Shown here one piece after another: positions 60,528-64,000 of a stretch of DNA of 64,000 nt (position 1 is its first letter; each line of letters opens with the position of its first letter). This DNA is from Cryptomeria japonica (lineage: Eukaryota; Streptophyta; Pinopsida; Cupressales; Cupressaceae). Location of the stretch: positions 232,428,396-232,492,395 of the forward strand of contig NC_081406.1 in the NCBI RefSeq assembly GCF_030272615.1, written 5' to 3'. The notes under the pieces are model-generated. The model searched no databases, was not told where the DNA came from, and worked only from the letters and a program-made list of their open reading frames with translations. The position numbers and the translations under genes are program-made.

Positions 60528-61122
60528 TCTTTTCTGTTGTGTATTTGAGGATTAGCTTGCATAATCAAAGAACCATTAAAAACATCTATGATATTGATGT
60601 TTAAGATTATTTATAAGACAGGAGATTTTGTAATTTTTGTTTTGTGAAAAGCTGATTTCTCATATTTAACTTGAAAATGAACTTTTCAATTCTCTCAAAT
60701 TAAACCACATCTTCATACATTACCCACCGTTACATGGAAGAAACAGACTGTTTGAATTGAGTTTGCTTTTAATTTTGCTGTTGTGTTTTTGAGGACTATT
60801 CTTGTATAATCAAGAAACATCTATAATATTAAAGATAATCTAGCAGTACTATACAATCTGTAATTTTTTTTTGTTGTGTATTTGAGGATTATTTTGTATA
60901 ATCAAGAAACATATATAATGTCAAAGATATTCTAGCAGACAGTAGATTCTTTTAGTTTAACTTTGTGTGAAGATTTGATCTTCTATTATTTAATAATGAG
61001 CTTTTCTATTCTCTCGATACAATTATATCTCTGTACATTACAAACTGTTATACACAAATTGCAGAAGTAATTACAAGACACCAGATTGTTTGAATTGAGT
61101 TTTTGTCTAATTTCTTTTGTTT
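60528..61122. repeat. Diverged tandem triplicate
   Basis: Three blocks begin TTGTGTATTTGAGGATTA-like at 60537, 60779 and 60884, each followed by TATAATCAAGAAACAT-like sequence. The first and third also share AATTCTCTC..., CATTAC..AC.GTTA and TTGTTTGAATTGAGTTT; the middle copy is truncated at about 105 bp. Confidence 0.7.
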
Positions 61123-61144
61123 AGGTCTAGTGAGAGGGACGGGT

Positions 61145-61291
61145 CTATTTTGGCTTCAAAATGGCAGTACGGATTGACTAACATGCGTGTTAGTCGCGCG
61201 TTTTACACCGTCGATTTTGCAATAAACGACTGCGATTGATTAACACATCACTATCACACTGTATGAAAAATCTGTTTTGAAGCCAAAATAG
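61145..61291. mobile_element. Short inverted-repeat element (MITE-like), 147 bp
   Basis: A perfect 17-bp terminal inverted repeat: CTATTTTGGCTTCAAAA at 61145-61161 and TTTTGAAGCCAAAATAG at 61275-61291. The interior is non-coding and includes TTAGTCGCGCG. No clear target duplication flanks it, so the superfamily is open. Confidence 0.6.
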
Positions 61292-63640
61292 CTTCGGCCT
61301 AGCTTCGGCTTAGTGAAAGAGTGTCTCATTGATGGTGTTTTGGCTCTATTGATTTGATTCGTACATATTTTGCAAAAGTAACTCTAATTCAAAGAGAAAA
61401 AGCTTTCCAACTTTCATTGACCTAGTTTCGCACATTGCAAGAAGGGAAGGGCAGATTACCAACTACCTGCTACGTGTAATCAATCTTATAAAGACATTTT
61501 TAATATTCTCAGTACTTTAGATTGGAAAGGGACCCGTGAAGTTGCAGATTTCTTCGCCAGATTGCTCATTGTGTCCCGGTACAAGAGGTGACATTCTATT
61601 ATTCAACCAGTAAAGAGTTTTAATTATCACAGCTATTGTAAAATAGCCATCTGATCAGACTCTTTTCGAATAGATTAAATGTCAGATCAAAAATCGAGTT
61701 ACTACAATTCTCAAATCTCCTTTTTGTGATCCAGCGTTAGAAATTCAGTTTTGTTTTTTGTGCATTTGGATAAGTGGCGGCATAGGATGAACATACATTC
61801 CTTCTAGGCCAGGTACCTACCTTTATCATCATGTTGCTTTGATGAAGCATTGCCTTTTCCTTAGTCAAAGCACTTGACCAAGTGGTGGCAAGTTGGAAAG
61901 CTAGGAAGAAAAGATATTAAGCTAATCATGGGTCCCCAAATTGACTTTTATTTGTAGGACCCTCTTGCAGTACCTAGCAGCGCACTCATAGATTTTGAGA
62001 TCAATTTAAACACACGCAATAATGATGTTTGAAATATAATTTAAAAATAACTTGGGGTTCTACAAATGGGAAACAGGCTAAGGAAACGAGATGATGTATC
62101 AAACTATATATAAATGTCAAAGAAAGAAACAAGCATATCTGTCATTTTATATACTTGGATCTGTTTCTCTTTACACGGCAAAGATTAGGCAGCTTTAGAA
62201 TGTGTGAGGCTTACATTCATTGAGATCCGTGTAGGATGTGCTGTTCTTTGTCTTGTATGTTGGTTTATTGGATTCCAGCGAGACAGACATGGAGAGAGCT
62301 GCACAAGATGTGAAAGTCAGCATTTTCAATGCTATTTGATAATAAAAAGTTTCAAGTATGGCTTCCCTATTTTCCGTCCTATGTGGGGTGCAAAAGTTAG
62401 GTCTTTCCTGATTTCAGGGCACTAGTGTTGCACACACTTGTTTGTTTTAGCCAAACCATCTCGTTCCGTTCAAGCTTTCTAAATGATTTGGCTACTATAA
62501 TATTTTCTCAATGACATGACATCAGATTCTTTCAAATTAATTCACTCCTAAAAGCTTGTTTTCTTACAGGAATATATATTGACTTATAATACCTTGTCTC
62601 ATCTGAAAACCTTATTAAAGATACACAGAAAAAGTTTATTCTGAACGTAAGATGGTACGAATGTAATGAAATTTATTATTATACAGTTCAATACAAGAAG
62701 TTTTCAACCAAAGGAAGCCATCAGTTTTTCAATAAAGCTATCTTGCATGGCTCCCTTAGAAATCAAATGAAACTTTTATTATTCGTATTTACATTTCTCG
62801 AAGCGAAAGTAATCAGGCCACTTACCGAAGCGTTATGATCCACCCCTTCCAATGAGCTGTAAAAAACAATTGGTAATTAGATTGAGCGTACTAATAGAAG
62901 GGTCGAGAGGCAAGCTGACTCTTATAGTAAGATGTTACTCTTGTCACCCTGAGATTGCTTTTGAAGATTGTAGAGACGAAAAACAGGATCCTGTAATGCT
63001 GTTTACTCAAATTTGAAATGGCAATCAGCAGTGTTTTAAGAGCTTACGTTTTTTGCTTTTTCTTTATATTCATACAAAAAACTTAATTTGTTTTATAAAA
63101 CAAAGATGCATTGGTATTTACATCATTGAATTCATTCCCATTTCAGATGCATTAATATTTACATGACTGGGCCGATACCCATATGATAAAGATATATTAG
63201 AATTTTATTGCCTTTAAGTACTCCCGTCAGCCACCGACCTGTCAGGAACAGTCTGTTGGAGATTTCCTTGGGATCCTGATCCCTCTTGCTCCGCATGCAC
63301 AGCAACAGCAGTTTAATGTTCGGTAGTGAAATAATTGAAAGTAGGTGAGTTTGAATTTTGAACTTAAGTGGAAAATTTTGTGAAGGATTGAATGAGGCAA
63401 ATAGGAAGAAGGTTGAATGCAACGGATAGTTGGGAGAATGTTTTGTGAACAATGGTTCTGATTTGAGTAGAGGAATGTTGCAACAGCAGCTGTGTTTGTG
63501 AAGAGTGTGTAGTAGAGCAACAAATAGGTCCAAACAAAAGAAGAATTCAGTCTATAGCTCTAGACGAGTGCATGAGTAGGGAGTTCCAAGCAGCTCTAGA
63601 TCACTGCAGATAAATTGTTTTCCATGTTTTAGAATTTAAT
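61292..63640. other. Intergenic DNA, probably includes an LTR at its right end
   Basis: No gene supported. The minus-strand open frames at 63159-63533 and 63242-63523 show no domain. The last few hundred bases should be the LTR of the Copia element starting at 63647, but I cannot place its left border. Confidence 0.4.
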
Positions 63641-64000
63641 CCTACATTTGGTATCAGAGTTTAGTCTCTGTTTTTTTGGTTGGGGGAGTTTATTTCCATC
63701 AATTGGTATCAGGGATTAGTCTTTGTTTCTTTTGGGAGTTTATTTCCATTGAATGGGTATTAAAGCTAGAAAGCCCCAAGTCTTAAGTGATTTGGGCATT
63801 TGTTTTGTGGGTGTTGAATATTTATTGAGTTGGGAACATGGTTGCAGAAGATAGTAAAAGTTGCAGCAACCATCATCATTTAATGGACAAATCTATGATT
63901 TTTGAGAAAATAAAATGAAGATTATTATGGTTACAAATGATTTGTGAGAGTTTGTGGTCAAGGGGTTCATAGATATGACTGACCCAACTTAGTATGTAGC
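63641..64000 (+). mobile_element. 5' part of a Copia element running off the window
   Basis: An LTR-like end CCTACA at 63646 is followed by TTGGTATCAGAG (63648-63659), the initiator-Met primer site. The primer-site region is repeated as ATTGGTATCAGGGATTAGTC near 63700, with a shared GGGAGTTTATTTCCAT, and more weakly near 63756. Downstream, broken frames resemble the start of plant Copia gag (NKMKIIMVTNDL then EFVVKGFIDMTDPT). Confidence 0.6.

Noticed and set aside
63159-63533. Minus-strand 124-codon frame with hydrophobic N-terminus, considered as a secreted peptide precursor
   Set aside because: The C-terminus does not match a CLE, IDA or similar peptide motif, and the region probably belongs to an LTR.

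Overview
The window looks like a repeat-dominated, non-coding stretch of a large plant nuclear genome. It contains nested LTR retrotransposons with plant-type primer sites, a plant mobile domain (PMD) gene, pentatricopeptide repeat (PPR) pseudogene pieces, GT-AG introns and large satellite blocks. A gymnosperm or another big-genome seed plant is my best guess, but that is inference. I found no intact host gene; almost every coding region is broken by stops or frameshifts.

Layout. 0-9.1 kb: a decayed six-exon plus-strand gene (224-2152), a roughly six-copy tandem array of a 358-bp unit (2545-4790), short minus-strand exon-like pieces (5058-5519), and a long minus-strand transposase-like pseudogene (6046-8948) of a DDE-type family I cannot name. 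9.1-16.0 kb: a 6.4-kb satellite built from a 20-bp motif used in both orientations, flanked by a GA tract on the left and a CT tract on the right. 17.6-19.05 kb: a decayed LTR-like piece in reverse orientation. 19.05-27.4 kb: a PPR pseudogene (minus strand) split by a Ty1/Copia element (19429-27095; 1533-bp LTRs, target duplication AGGAT). 28.46-50.03 kb: a second retroelement with Copia-type ends (target duplication ATAAC) and no recognisable genes, split by a 16.4-kb Ty3/Gypsy element of the Tat type (30502-46897, target duplication GTTAG). 50-64 kb: old retroelement remnants, small tandem duplications, a short inverted-repeat element (61145-61291), and the 5' end of another Copia element running off the right edge.

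The Tat element is the most informative part. Its sense strand carries gag and pol (protease, G-patch-like segment, reverse transcriptase, RNase H, a second RNase H, integrase) essentially in one frame, broken mainly by nonsense codons. Between integrase and the 3' LTR, on the opposite strand, lies a separate transcription unit: a TATA-like box, a short first exon with a consensus splice donor, a 925-nt intron and a long PMD exon. Clusters of a CGCGTCTGTG-like motif lie in the 5' leader of the sense unit and, in mirror orientation, in the intron of the antisense unit, so each transcript would carry the motif in the same sense near its 5' end.

Relative age by eye: Tat LTRs differ by about 2 percent, the surrounding element by about 4 percent, and the Copia at 19.4 kb by roughly 10 percent in the stretches compared, mostly transitions. 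The order agrees with the nesting.
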